A stretch of DNA of 64,000 nt from Symbiodinium natans (lineage: Eukaryota; Sar; Dinophyceae; Suessiales; Symbiodiniaceae), in NCBI GenBank assembly GCA_905221605.1, contig CAJNDS010002002.1, forward strand, positions 372,001-436,000, written 5' to 3'. Below are positions 9,445 through 21,081 of the stretch, piece by piece (within the stretch, counting starts at the first letter, position 1; each line of letters begins with the position of its first letter). A model generated the notes under the pieces. That model did no database searches. It was not told where the DNA came from and worked only from the letters and a program-made list of their open reading frames with translations. A program made the translations under genes and the position numbers.

Positions 9445-9496
9445 GATGAATGGATCTATCCATTCGCATCGATGAATGGATCTATCCATTCGCATC
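9445..9496. repeat. 26-bp perfect tandem duplication with hairpin
   Basis: Two exact copies of a 26-base unit (9445-9470 and 9471-9496). Each contains gaatggatctatccattc, an 8-bp stem (GAATGGAT/ATCCATTC) closed by CT. Confidence 0.9.
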
Positions 9497-9951
9497 GTTG
9501 TTGCCAGGCCGAGTGTCGGAAGTCGTTGATGGCTTGGTTTCAAGGGGGTGTTCGTTCTTTGTAGTAGTCATGGGTGGATGTCTCTTTCTTGTCGTTCTCT
9601 CCGGGGGTCTCCGTATCTTGGCGTAATTCGGGGCGGTGGGGGACGCTTTTCCTTGTTGGGTTATGGAGATCTTTTGCCTTTACTCGTCTGTTGTTTGGAT
9701 ATCTTCATATGTCCTTCTGGATCTCATTTGGGGTATTCCTGAGCAGAAGCCTTTTCTTTTCCTCGTGAGGATCCCAATCTTTTGCCTTTTGATGGAGGCC
9801 TCTCATAGGATCTCGTTCCGGAGACTTCATTCTGAAAGTTTTTAATCCTGGAGCCTGAAGGGACAAGGCTTTCCTTCGTATTTCACAAGCAAAGGCCAAA
9901 TCAATTAATCTTGATGCATGATCCAATATAGAGGGCAAAGTGCGTTTTGAC
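9497..9951. other. intergenic, no gene recognised
   Basis: T-rich sequence with three overlapping short frames of 64-77 residues and no conserved motif. One phrase (aattcggggcggtgggggac, about 9624) resembles aattcggggtggtggtggga at about 8711, so part of it may be another dispersed repeat. Confidence 0.45.
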
Positions 9952-10236
9952 GGGCTCTGGGGATCTATTGAGGCATCTTGAGAAGGAAATTCCCTTCAAG
10001 GTGTCCGTGGACTCTGTGGATCTATTGAAATATCTTGAAAAAGGAATTTCTTTCAAGGTGACCATGGGTTCTACGGATCTATTGAGGCATCTTGAAAAGG
10101 AAATTTGCTTTCAAGATGACTATGGAATCTGGGAATCTATTGAGACATCTTGAAAAATAAATAATCTTCAAGATATCTGGGGACTCTATGGATCTATTGA
10201 GGCATCTTGAAAAAGGAAATTCCTTTCAAAATGACC
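9952..10236 (+). repeat. 57-bp satellite, left flank of the 1.56-kb array
   Basis: About five satellite copies in plus orientation lead without spacer into the 1,563-bp array: the satellite phrase tcctttcaaaatgacc joins array sequence gcgtgaagtcatgtac at about 10236/10237. The satellite resumes at 25862 in the same orientation. Confidence 0.85.
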
Positions 10237-10575
10237 GCGTGAAGTCATGTACTGGCTGACCAGCAAATGGTTCATGCAAAGCATGTGCAAAGCACACTTT
10301 TTGGACCCTTTTACATGTCCTCTGCTCGGTCGGCTGAAGGCACTTTCTCATATTAAGGCACGATTTTGCCACCTCCAGCCGACCAAGCCTTGTCAAGACG
10401 GAGAAAATCCGCGCACAAAGCACCATCAAGCTCGGTCTCATGCTGTCTGCTTACTCAGCTGTCACTACCAAATAGCTGTAGGTCAACACATGTCAAATGC
10501 AAGGTTCTTAGGGCGATGTTCGAGCCGTGGACAAAAGCGCAAGGAGACTAGACGCACCGTGGTGCACAAAGCAGG

Positions 10576-10866
10576 TCACCCGTGGTGCAACAAGTGAGTA
10601 CAAGTTTCAACAATAGTGCTGACGGTCGTCTTGACCTGAGCAGTAGCTGTCTGGCCAAGATCAGGCAATGCCTCTACGATCTGGTTCGTGTGAGACGCGG
10701 TCTGCGTAGGGTCGAGATGCTTCTCATCACAAATGAGGTTCACTTTGTGGACCAGATCTATCAATTGGGTTGCGTTCATGAGGGTACCCATGGCCAGACT
10801 GGAGCTCGTTTTGGCCAACTCCTGAGTGCGAGTTTTCAAGGCTTGCGGCGATCCTGTGCCGTCCAA
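10576..10866 (-). CDS. array ORF, copy 1 (shortened frame)
   Basis: Same frame as the intact copies from LDGTGSPQALKTRTQ to the terminal LLHHG. The N-terminal third is lost because a ~20-bp net deletion/replacement at about 10907 shifts it. It differs from other copies at several residues (for example T for A before QLIDLV). It belongs to the leftmost, incomplete unit. Confidence 0.3.
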   Translation of the reverse strand: MDGTGSPQALKTRTQELAKTSSSLAMGTLMNATQLIDLVHKVNLICDEKHLDPTQTASHTNQIVEALPDLGQTATAQVKTTVSTIVETCTHLLHHG

Positions 10867-12118
10867 GTAGGCGTGCCATGCTGCGTTCCACTGGTCATCG
10901 TCAGCACACAGAGCGCCCGCCCCACTTGTCGAAGAGCGCCAGTGCTTGACTCATCTCCTCCAACACCAACATCGTTTCAACCTTTGTACAAATGGTCCTG
11001 GCCGATGAACCCAAAATGCCTGTGGAAGATATTCAAGTTGTCCGGGCCAAGACTGTTGCTGTTCGGTTGAAGTGAGCACAACAAAAGGCCAAGCTCGATA
11101 CTGGTTTGGTCTAAGTCGCTCACTCAATCTATCACTCTGCTCTTGGCAGCCCGACAAGAGCTCGAAGGAAACTGCGCACCAGAGGACATGGACGCGCAGC
11201 TCGAAACCAAAAAGATAAAACTCTAACCTCTACATACAACAATTTCTTTCCCCTCATCTGAACCAAACAATGAAATGAAAGCTAAGACTCAGATCCAGGG
11301 GTTTAGGGTCCTTCAGAGATTTGGAGGGTTTCGGTGACCCAAAGACCATGAGCTGTTCAAAGAGTGGAAACCCTGGGCTCCCCATGTAGCAATACTTAAA
11401 GTAGCAAGGATGCTCAAAAGAATGACCAGACCAGTCGTGATAAGAATGACCATGGTCGCACGGTCGAACGACAAGAACACAACAAAAATAGAAAGAGCAA
11501 GTAAACCCCAATTAAACAGCTGGCATCTGCGCCATTGGTTGGTGTGTTTTCAATTCAGGATTTGACATTGGTTGGATAGGTCTACTAAACTTTCACCGCT
11601 AAATTTCCCATGAAGTGCTTGACGCCTCCCACGGGGAAACGACCCTCAATGTGAATGACGAAGACGTGCTCTTCCAAACCTCGACGTGGCGCACTTCTCT
11701 CCTATCAAACTCGAACTTCACGTCAACATGCAATTTCCTTCTTCAAATTCTATTGTAACGACTGCTTGTTGGATGAACTGCGTGAAGTCATGTACTGGCT
11801 GACCAGCAAATGGTTCATGCAAAGCATGTGCAAAGCACACTTTTTGGACCCTTTTACATGTCCTCTGCTCGGTCGGCTGAAGGCACTTTCTCATATTAAG
11901 GCACGATTTTGCCACCTCCAGCCGACCAAGCCTTGTCAAGACGGAGAAAATCCGCGCACAAAGCACCATCAAGCTCGGTCTCATGCTGTCTGCTTACTCA
12001 GCTGTCACTACCAAATAGCTGTAGGTCAACACATGTCAAGTGCAAGGTTCTTAGGGCGATGTTCGAGCCGTGGACAAAGGCGCAAGGAGACTAGACGCAC
12101 CGTGGTGCACAAAGCAGG

Positions 12119-12577
12119 TCACCCGTGGTGCAACAAGTGAGTACAAGTTTCAACAATAGTGCTGACGGTCGTCTTGACCTGAGCAGTAACTGTCTGGCCA
12201 AGATCAGGCAATGCCTCTACGATCTGGTTCGTGTGAGACGCGGTCTGCGTAGGGTCGAGATGCTTCTCATCACAAATGAGGTTCACTTTGTGGACCAGAT
12301 CTATCAATTGGGCTGCGTTCATGAGGGTCCCCATGGCCAGATTGGAGCTCGTTTTGGCCAACTCCTGAGTGCGAGTTTTCAAGGCTTGCGGCGATCCTGT
12401 GCCGTCCAAGTAGGCGTGCCATGCTGCGTTCCACTGGTCATCGTCAGCACACTCATTCAGGAACTGCAGGTTATAGGACCCGCCCCACTTGTCGAAGAGC
12501 GCCAGTGCTTGACTCATCTCCTCCAACACCAACATCGTTTCAACCTTTGTACAAATGGTCCTGGCCGATGAACCCAA
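12119..12577 (-). CDS. array ORF, copy 2, intact 152 codons, unknown function
   Basis: Best coding candidate of the 1,563-bp unit. The frame opens with a non-ATG codon; the first ATG gives about 138 residues starting MLVLEEMSQALALFDKWGGS. The protein looks all-helical and soluble: LQFLNECADDDQWNAAWHAY, then TRTQELAKTSSNLAMGTLMN and a C-terminal amphipathic part ending HLLHHG. No signal peptide or membrane segment is seen. Its codons look more natural than those of the opposing 148-residue frame. In several copies GGT/GGG/GGA variation at one glycine and CAG/CAA at one glutamine are silent in this frame. It could be one exon of a larger spliced gene. I do not recognise the family. Confidence 0.4.
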   Translation of the reverse strand: MGSSARTICTKVETMLVLEEMSQALALFDKWGGSYNLQFLNECADDDQWNAAWHAYLDGTGSPQALKTRTQELAKTSSNLAMGTLMNAAQLIDLVHKVNLICDEKHLDPTQTASHTNQIVEALPDLGQTVTAQVKTTVSTIVETCTHLLHHG

Positions 12578-12875
12578 AATGCCTGTGGAAGATATTCAAG
12601 TTGTCCGGGCCAAGACTGTTGCTGTTCGGTTGAAGTGAGCACAACAAAAGGCCAGGCTCGATACTGGTTTGGTCTAAATCGCTCACTCAGTCTATCACTC
12701 TGCTCTTGGCAGCCCGACAAGAGCTCGAAGGAAACTGCGCGCCAGAGGACATGGACGCGCAACTCGAAACCAAAAAGATAAAACTCTAACCTCTACATAC
12801 AACAATTTCTTTCCCCTCATCTGAACCAAACAACGAAATGAAAGCTAAGACTCAGATCCAGGGGTTTAGGGTCCT

Positions 12876-13079
12876 TCAGAGATTTGGAGGGTTTCGGTGA
12901 CCCAAAGACCATGAGCTGTTCAAAGAGTGGAAGCCCTGGGCTCCCCATGTAGCAATACTTAAAGTAGCAAGGATGCTCAAAAGAATGACCAGACCAGTCG
13001 TGATAAGAATGACCATGGTCGCACGGTCGAACGACAAGAACACAACAAAAATAGAAAGAGCAAGTAAACCCCAATTCAA
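12876..13079 (-). CDS. possible membrane exon of the array unit
   Basis: In this unit the minus strand encodes NWGLLALSIFVVFLSFDRAT and MVILITTGLVILLSILATLS, two strongly hydrophobic stretches separated by a short charged turn, then a polar tail ending RNPPNL. The same frame recurs in every unit. It has no ATG at the front and would need splicing or fusion to a preceding exon. Two adjacent hydrophobic helices are unlikely by chance, so I list it as a candidate exon of the array gene. The alternative frame (MGFTCSFYFCC) is less protein-like. Confidence 0.3.
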   Translation of the reverse strand: MNWGLLALSIFVVFLSFDRATMVILITTGLVILLSILATLSIATWGAQGFHSLNSSWSLGHRNPPNL

Positions 13080-13681
13080 CAGCTGGCATCTGCGCCATTG
13101 GTTGGTGTGTTTTCAATTCAGGATTTGACATTGGTTGGATAGGTCTACTAAACTTTCACCGCTAAATTTCCCATGAAGTGCTTGACGCCTCCCACGGGGA
13201 AACGACCCTCAATGGGAATGACGAAGACGTGCTCTTCCAAACCTCGACGTGGCGCACTTCTCTCCTATCAAACTCGAACTTCACGTCAACATGCAACTTC
13301 CTTCTTCAAATTCTATTGTAACGACTGCTTGTTGGATGAACTGCGTGAAGTCATGTACTGGCTGACCTGCAAATGGTTCATGCAAAGCATGTGCAAAGCA
13401 CACTTTTTGGACCCTTTTACATGTCCTCTGCTCGGTCGGCTGAAGGCACTTTCTCATATTAAGGCACGATTTTGCCACCTCCCGCCGACCAAGCCTTGTC
13501 AAGACGGAGAAAATCCGCGCACAAAGAACCATCAAGCTCGGTCTCATGCTGTCTGCTTACTCAGCTGTCACTACCAAATAGCTGTAGGTCAACACATGTC
13601 AAATGCAAGAATCTTAGGGCGATGTTCGAGCCGTAGACAAAGGCGCAAGGAGACTAGACGCACCGTGGTGCACAAAGCAGG

Positions 13682-14140
13682 TCACCCGTGGTGCAACAAG
13701 TGAGTACAAGTTTCAACAATACTACTGACGGTCGTCTTGACCTGAGCAGTAACTGTCTGGCCAAGATCAGGCAATGCCTCTACGATCTGGTTCGTGTGAG
13801 ACGCGGTCTGCGTAGGGTCGAGATGCTTCTCATCACAAATGAGGTTCACTTTGCGGACCAGATCTATCAATTTGGCTGCGTTCATGAGGGTACCCATGGC
13901 CAGACTGGAGCTCGTTTTGGCCAACTCCTGAGTGCGAGTTTTCAAGGCTTGCGGCGATCCTGTGCCGTCCAAGTAGGCGTGCCATGCTGCGTTCCACTGG
14001 TCATCGTCAGCACACTCATTCAGGAACTGCAGGTTATAGGACCCGCCCCACTTGTCGAAGAGCGCCAGTGCTTGACTCATCTCCTCCAACACCAACATCG
14101 TTTCAACCTTTGTACAAATGGTCCTGGCCGATGAACCCAA
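13682..14140 (-). CDS. array ORF, copy 3, intact 152 codons
   Basis: Full-length, with AAKLIDLV in place of AAQLIDLV and RKVN in place of HKVN relative to copy 2. The start and stop positions within the unit are unchanged. The unit to its right carries the 328-bp deletion. Confidence 0.38.
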   Translation of the reverse strand: MGSSARTICTKVETMLVLEEMSQALALFDKWGGSYNLQFLNECADDDQWNAAWHAYLDGTGSPQALKTRTQELAKTSSSLAMGTLMNAAKLIDLVRKVNLICDEKHLDPTQTASHTNQIVEALPDLGQTVTAQVKTTVSSIVETCTHLLHHG

Positions 14141-15159
14141 AATGCCTGTGGAAGATATTCAAGTTGTCCGGGCCAAGACTGTTGCTGTTCGGTTGAAGTG
14201 AGCACAACAAAAGGCCAGGCTCGATACTGGTTTGGTCTAAGTCGCTCACTCAGTCTATCACTCTGCTCTTGGCAACCCGACAAGAGCTCGAAGGAAACTG
14301 CGCACCAGAGGACATGGACGCGCAGCTCGAAACCAAGAAGATAAAACTCTAACCTCTACATACAACAATTTCTTTCCCCTCATCTGAACCAAACAACGAA
14401 ATGAAAGCTAAGACTCAGATCCAGGGGTTTAGGGTCCTTCAGAGATTTGGAGGGTTTCGGTGACCCAAAGACCATGAGCTGTTCAAAGAGTGGAAACCCT
14501 GGGCTCCCCATGTAGCAATACTTAAAGTAGCAAGGATGCTCAAAAGAATGACCAGACCAGTCGTGATAAGAATGACCATGGTCGCACGGTCGAACGACAA
14601 GAACACAACAAAAATAGAAAGAGCAAGTAAACCCCAATTAAACAGCTGGCATCTGCGCCATTGGTTGGTGTGTTTTCAATTCAGGATTTGACATTGGTTG
14701 GATAGGTCTACTAAACTTTCACCGCTAAATTTCCCATGAAGTGCTTGACGCCTCCCACGGGGAAACGACCCTCAATGTGAATGCTGTCTGCTTACTCAGC
14801 TGTCACTACCAAATAGCTGTAGGTCAACACATGTCAAATGCAAGGTTCTTAGGGCGATGTTCGAGCCGTGGACAAAGGCGCAAGGAGACTAGACGCACCG
14901 TGGTGCACAAAGCAGGTCACCCGTGGTGCAACAAGTGAGTACAAGTTTCAACAATACTACTGACGGTCGTCTTGACCTGAGCAGTAACTGTCTGGCCAAG
15001 ATCAGGCAATGCCTCTACGATCTGGTTCGTGTGAGAGGCGGTCTGCGTAGGATCGAGATGCTTCTCATCTCAAATGAGGTTCACTTTGTGGACCAGATCT
15101 ATCAATTGGGCTGCGTTCATGAGGGTACCCATGGCCAGATTGGAGCTCGTTTTGGCCAA

Positions 15160-15375
15160 CTACTGAGTGCGAGTTTTCAAGGCTTGCGGCGATCCTGTGC
15201 CGTCCAAGTAGGCGTGCCATGCTGCGTTCCACTGGTCATCGTCAGCACACTCATTCAGGAATTGCAGGTTATAGGACCCGCCCCACTTGTCGAAGAGCGC
15301 CAGTGCTTGACTCATCTCCTCCAATACCAACATCGTTTCAACCTTTGTACAAATGGTCCTGGCCGATGAACCCAA
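15160..15375 (-). pseudogene. array ORF, copy 4, premature stop
   Basis: The frame is identical in start and sequence for 71 codons, then TAG replaces the glutamate codon after TRTQ (plus strand caactactgagt where others have caactcctgagt). The remaining codons continue in frame below 15160. A nonsense change in one unit shows that not every copy is under constraint. Confidence 0.4.
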
Positions 15376-16479
15376 AATGCCTGTGGAAGATATTCAAGTT
15401 GTCCGGGCCAAGACTGTTGCTGTTCGGCTGAAGTGAGCACAACAAAAGGCCAAGCTCGATACTGGTTTGGTCTAAGTCGCTCACTCAGTCTATCACTCTG
15501 CTCTTGGCAGCCCGACAAGAGCTCGAAGGAAACTGCGCACCAGAGGACATGGACGCGCAGCTCGAAACCAAAAAGATAAAACTCTAACCTCTACATACAA
15601 CAATTTCTTTCCCCTCATCTGAACCAAACAATGTAATGAAAGCTAAGACTCAGATCCAGGGGTTTAGGGTCCTTCAGAGATTTGGAGGGTTTCGGTGACC
15701 CAAAGACCATGAGCTGTTCAAAGAGTGGAAACCCTGGGCCCCCCATGTAGCAATACTTAAAGTAGCAAGGATGCTCAAAAGAATGACCAGACCAGTCGTG
15801 ATAAGAGTGACCATGGTCGCACGGTCGAACGACAAGAACACAACAAAAATAGAAAGAGCAAGTAAACCCCAATTAAACAGCTGGCATCTGCGCCATTGGT
15901 TGGTGTGTTTTCAATTCAGGATTTGACATTGGTTGGATAGGTCTACTAAACTTTCACCGCTAAATTTCCCATGAAGTGCTTGACGCCTCCCACGGGGAAA
16001 CGACCCTCAATGTGAATGACGAAGACGTGCTCTTCCAAACCTCGACGTGGCGCACTTCTCTCCTATCAAACTCGAACTTCACGTCAACATGCAATTTCCT
16101 TCTTCAATTTCTATTGTAACGACTGCTTGTTGGATGAACTGCGTGAAGTCATGTACTGGCTGACCAGCAAATGGTTCATGCAAAGCATGTGCAAAGCACA
16201 CTTTTTGGACCCTTTTATATGTCCTCTGCTCGGTCGGCTGAAGGCACTTTCTCATATTAAGGCACGATTTTGCCACCTCCAGCCGACCAAGCCTTGTCAA
16301 GACGGAGAAAATCCGCGCACAAAGCACCATCAAGCTCGGTCTCATGCTGTCTGCTTACTCAGCTGTCACTACCAAATAGCTGTAGGTCAACACATGTCAA
16401 ATGCAAGGTTCTCAGGGCGATGTTCGAGCCGTGGACAAAGGCGCAAGGAGACTAGACGCACCGTGGTGCACAGAGCAGG

Positions 16480-16938
16480 TCACCCGTGGTGCAACAAGTG
16501 AGTACAAGTTTCAACAATACTACTGACGGTCGTCTTGACCTGAGCAGTAACTGTCTGGCCAAGATCAGGCAATGCCTCTACGATCTGGTTCGTGTGAGAC
16601 GCGGTCTGCGTAGGGTCGAGATGCTTCTCATCACAAATGAGGTTCACTTTGCGGACCAGATCTATCAATTGGGCTGCGTTCATGAGGGTACCCATGGCCA
16701 GACTGGAGCTCGTTTTGGCCAACTCCTGAGTGCGAGTTTTCAAGGCTTGCGGCGATCCTGTGCCGTCCAAGTAGGCGTGCCATGCTGCGTTCCACTGGTC
16801 ATCGTCAGCACACTCATTCAGGAATTGCAGGTTATAGGACCCGCCCCACTTGTCGAAGAGCGCCAGTGCTTGACTCATCTCCTCCAACACCAACATCGTT
16901 TCAACCTTTGTACAAATGGTCCTGGCCGATGAACCCAA
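16480..16938 (-). CDS. array ORF, copy 5, intact 152 codons
   Basis: Full-length; identical to copies 9 and 10 except for scattered positions. The upstream in-frame TGA lies seven codons before the non-ATG opening, so the true N-terminus must be at or after that point or come from a spliced exon ending in AG (CCGCAG just upstream). Confidence 0.38.
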   Translation of the reverse strand: MGSSARTICTKVETMLVLEEMSQALALFDKWGGSYNLQFLNECADDDQWNAAWHAYLDGTGSPQALKTRTQELAKTSSSLAMGTLMNAAQLIDLVRKVNLICDEKHLDPTQTASHTNQIVEALPDLGQTVTAQVKTTVSSIVETCTHLLHHG

Positions 16939-17473
16939 AATGCCTGCGGAAGATATTCAAGTTGTCCGGGCCAAGACTGTTGCTGTTCGGTTGAAGTGAG
17001 CACAACAAAAGGCCAAGCTCGATACTGGTTTGGTCTAAGTCGCTCACTCAGTCTATCACTCTGCTCTTGGCAGCCCGACAAGAGCTCGAAGGAAACTGCG
17101 CACCAGAGGACATGGACGCGCAGCTCGAAACCAAAAAGATAAAACTCTAACCTCTACATACAACAATTTCTTTCCCCTCATCTGAACCAAACAACGAAAT
17201 GAAAGCTAAGACTCAGATCCAGGGGTTTAGGGTCCTTCAGAGATTTGGAGGGTTTCGGTGACCCAAAGACCATGAGCTGTTCAAAGAGTGGAAACCCTGG
17301 GCTCCCCATGTAGCAATACTTAAAGTAGCAAGGATGCTCAAAAGAATGACCAGACCAGTCGTGATAAGAATGACCATGGTCGCACGGTCGAACGACAAGA
17401 ACACAACAAAAATAGAAAGAGCAAGTAAACCCCAATTAAACAGCTGGCATCTGCGCCATTGGTTGGTGTGTTT

Positions 17474-17656
17474 TCAATTCAGGATTTGACATTGGTTGGA
17501 TAGGTCTACTAAACTTTCACCGCTAAATTTCCATGAAGTGCTTGACGCCTCCCACGGGGAAACGACCCTCAATGTGAATGACGAAGACGTGCTCTTCCAA
17601 ACCTCGACGTGGCGCACTTCTCTCCTATCAAACTCGAACTTCACGTCAACATGCAA
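17474..17656 (-). CDS. possible beta-rich exon of the array unit
   Basis: The minus strand reads HVDVKFEFDRREVRHVEVWK then STSSSFTLRVVSPWEASST, an alternating pattern suggesting beta strands, immediately upstream of the membrane segment and in the same frame with one stop between. The copy at 20514-20696 is alike. In the other units one extra C (tttcccatg for tttccatg) shifts the frame after ASSTSW, so the exon would have to end before that point. Function unknown. Confidence 0.25.
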   Translation of the reverse strand: MHVDVKFEFDRREVRHVEVWKSTSSSFTLRVVSPWEASSTSWKFSGESLVDLSNQCQILN

Positions 17657-18041
17657 TTTCCTTCTTCAAATTCTATTGTAACGACTGCTTGTTGGATGAA
17701 CTGCGTGAAGTCATGTACTGGCTGACCAGCAAATGGTTCATGCAAAGCATGTGCAAAGCACACTTTTTGGACCCTTTTACATGTCCTCTGCTCGGTCGGC
17801 TGAAGGCACTTTCTCATATTAAGGCACGATTTTGCCACCTCCAGCCCACCAAGCCTTGTCAAGACGGAGAAAATCCGCGCACAAAGCACCATCAAGCTCG
17901 GTCTCATGCTGTCTGCTTACTCAGCTGTCACTACCAAATAGCTGTAGGTCAACACATGTCAAATGCAAGGTTCTTAGGGCGATGTTCGAGCCGTGGACAA
18001 AGGCGCAAGGAGACTAGACGCACCGTGGTGCGCAAAGCAGG

Positions 18042-18500
18042 TCACCCGTGGTGCAACAAGTGAGTACAAGTTTCAACAATACTACTGACGGTCGTCTTGA
18101 CCTGAGCAGTAACTGTCTGGCCAAGATCAGGCAATGCCTCTACGATCTGGTTCGTGTGAGACGCGGTCTGCGTAGGGTCGAGATGCTTCTCATCACAAAT
18201 GAGGTTCACTTTGTGGACCAGATCTATCAATTGGGCTGCGTTCATGAGGGTTCCCATGGCCAGACTGGAGCTCGTTTTGGCCAACTCCTGAGTGCGAGTT
18301 TTCAAGGCTCGCGGCGATCCTGTGCCGTCCAAGTAGGCGTGCCATGCTGCGTTCCACTGGTCATCGTCAGCACACTCATTCAGGAATTGCAGGTTATAGG
18401 ACCCGCCCCACCTGTCGAAGAGCGCCAGTGCTTGACTCATCTCCTCCAATACCAACATCGTTTCAACCTTTGTACAAATGGTCCTGGCCGATGAACCCAA
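18042..18500 (-). CDS. array ORF, copy 6, intact 152 codons
   Basis: Full-length. It carries FDRWGGS for FDKWGGS and SPRALK for SPQALK, both single-base changes. Confidence 0.38.
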   Translation of the reverse strand: MGSSARTICTKVETMLVLEEMSQALALFDRWGGSYNLQFLNECADDDQWNAAWHAYLDGTGSPRALKTRTQELAKTSSSLAMGTLMNAAQLIDLVHKVNLICDEKHLDPTQTASHTNQIVEALPDLGQTVTAQVKTTVSSIVETCTHLLHHG

Positions 18501-19604
18501 AATGCCTGTGGAAGATATTCAAGTTGTCCGGGCCAAGACTGTTGCTGTTCGGCTGAAGTGAGCACAACAAAAGGCCAAGCTCGATACTGGTTTGGTCTAA
18601 GTCGCTCACTCAGTCTATCACTCTGCTCTTGGCAGCCCGACAAGAGCTCGAAGGAAACTGCGCACCAGAGGACATGGACGCGCAACTCGAAACCAAAAAG
18701 ATAAAACTCTAACCTCTACATACAACAATTTCTTTCCCCTCATCTGAACCAAACAACGAAATGAAAGCTAAGACTCAGATCCAGGGGTTTAGGGTCCTTC
18801 AGAGATTTGGAGGGTTTCGGTGACCCAAAGACCATGAGCTGTTCAAAGAGTGGAAACCCTGGGCTCCCCATGTAGCAATACTTAAAGTAGCAAGGATGCT
18901 CAAAAGAATGACCAGACCAGTCGCGATAAGAATGACCATGGTCGCACGGTCGAACGACAAGAACACAACAAAAATAGAAAGAGCAAGTAAACCCCAATTA
19001 AACAGCTGGCATCTGCGCCATTTGTTGGTGTGTTTTCAATTCAGGATTTGACATTGGTTGGATAGGTCTACTAAACTTTCACCGCTAAATTTCTCATGAA
19101 GTGCTTGACGCCTCCCACGGGGAAACGACCCTCAATGTGAATGACGAAGACGTGCTCTTCCAAACCTCGACGTGGCGCACTTCTCTCCTATCAAACTCGA
19201 ACTTCACGTCAACATGCAATTTCCTTCTTCAAATTCTATTGTAACGACTGCTTGTTGGATGAACTGCGTGAAGTCATGTACTGGCTGACCAGCAAATGGT
19301 TCATGCAAAGCATGTGCAAAGCACACTTTTTGGACCCTTTTATATGTCCTCTGCTCGGTCGGCTGAAGGCACTTTCTCATATTAAGGCACGATTTTGCCA
19401 CCTCCAGCCGACCAAGCCTTGTCAAGACGGAGAAAATCCGCGCACAAAGCACCATCAAGCTCGGTCTCATGCTGTCTGCTTACTCAGCTGTCACTACCAA
19501 ATAGCTGTAGGTCAACACATGTCACATGCAAGGTTCTTAGGGCGATGTTCGAGCCGTGGACAAAGGCGCAAGGAGACTAGACGCACCGTGGTGCACAAAG
19601 CAGG

Positions 19605-19895
19605 TCACCCGTGGTGCAACAAGTGAGTACAAGTTTCAACAATACTACTGACTGTCGTCTTGACCTGAGCAGTAACTGTCTGGCCAAGATCAGGCAATGC
19701 CTCTACGATCTGGTTCGTGTGAGACGCGGTCTGCGTAGGGTCGAGATGCTTCTCATCACAAATGAGGTTCACTTTGTGGACCAGATCTATCAATTGGGCT
19801 GCGTTCATGAGGGTACCCATGGCCAGACTGGAGCTCGTTTTGGCCAACTCCTGAGTGCGAGTTTTCAAGGCTTGCGGCGATCCTGTGCCGTCCAA
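19605..19895 (-). pseudogene. array ORF, copy 7, N-terminus deleted
   Basis: Two small deletions (about 43 bp each, at about 19938 and 20009) remove the segment encoding SYNLQFLNE and the leader region upstream, leaving 96 in-frame codons. The unit is 1,477 bp instead of 1,563. Confidence 0.35.
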
Positions 19896-21081
19896 GTAAG
19901 CGTGCCATGCTGCGTTCCACTGGTCATCGTCAGCACACAGAGCGCCAGTGCTTGACTCATCTCCTCCAACACCAACATCGTTTCAACCTTTGTACAAATG
20001 GTCCTGGCCGCCAAGACTGTTGCTGTTCGGGTGAAGTGAGAACAACAAAAGGCCAAGCTCGATACTGGTTTGGTCTAAGTCGCTCACTCAGTCTATCACT
20101 CTGCTCTTGGCAGCCCGACAAGAGCTCGAAGGAAACTGCGCACCAGAGGACATGGACGCGCAGCTCGAAACCAAAAAGATAAAACTCTAACCTCTACATA
20201 CAACAATTTCTTTCCCCTCATCTGAACCAAACAACGAAATGAAAGCTAAGACTCAGATCCAGGGGTTTAGGGTCCTTCAGAGATTTGGAGGGTTTCGGTG
20301 ACCCAAAGACCATGAGCTGTTCAAAGAGTGGAAACCCTGGGCTCCCCATGTAGCAATACTTAAAGTAGCAAGGATGCTCAAAAGAATGACCAGACCAGTC
20401 GTGATAAGAATGACCATGGTCGCACGGTCGAACGACAAGAACACAACAAACATAGAAAGAGCAAGTAAACCCCAATTAAACAGCTGGCATCTGCGCCATT
20501 GGTTGGTGTGTTTTCAATTCAGGATTTGACATTGGTTGGATAGGTCTACTAAACTTTCACCGCTAAATTTCCATGAAGTGCTTGACGCCTCCCACGGGGA
20601 AACGGCCCTCAATGTGAATGACGAAGACGTGCTCTTCCAAACCTCGACGTGGCGCACTTCTCTCCTATCAAACTCGAACTTCACGTCAACATGCAATTTC
20701 CTTCTTCAAATTCTATTGTAACGACTGCTTGTTGGATGAACTGCGTGAAGTCATGTACTGGCTGACCAGCAAATGGTTCATGCAAAGCATGTGCAAAGCA
20801 CACTTTTTGGACCCTTTTACATGTCCTCTGCTCGGTCGGCTGAAGGCACTTTCTCATATTAAGGCACGATTTTGCCACCTCCAGCCGACCAAGCCTTGTC
20901 AAGACGGAGAAAATCCGCGCACAAAGCACCATCAAGCTCGGTCTCATGCTGTCTGCTTACTCAGCTGTCACTACCAAATAGCTGTAGGTCAACACATGTC
21001 AAATGCAAGGTTCTTAGGGCGATGTTCGAGCCGTGGACAAAGGCGCAAGGAGACTAGACGCACCGTGGTGCACAAAGCAGG

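Noticed and set aside
16975-17150. Possible plus-strand exon pair with GTGAGC ... CACTCAG splice signals
   Set aside because: The best-looking downstream frame (SLTQSITLLLAARQELEGN) is not in phase with the upstream one across any GT-AG pair I could find.
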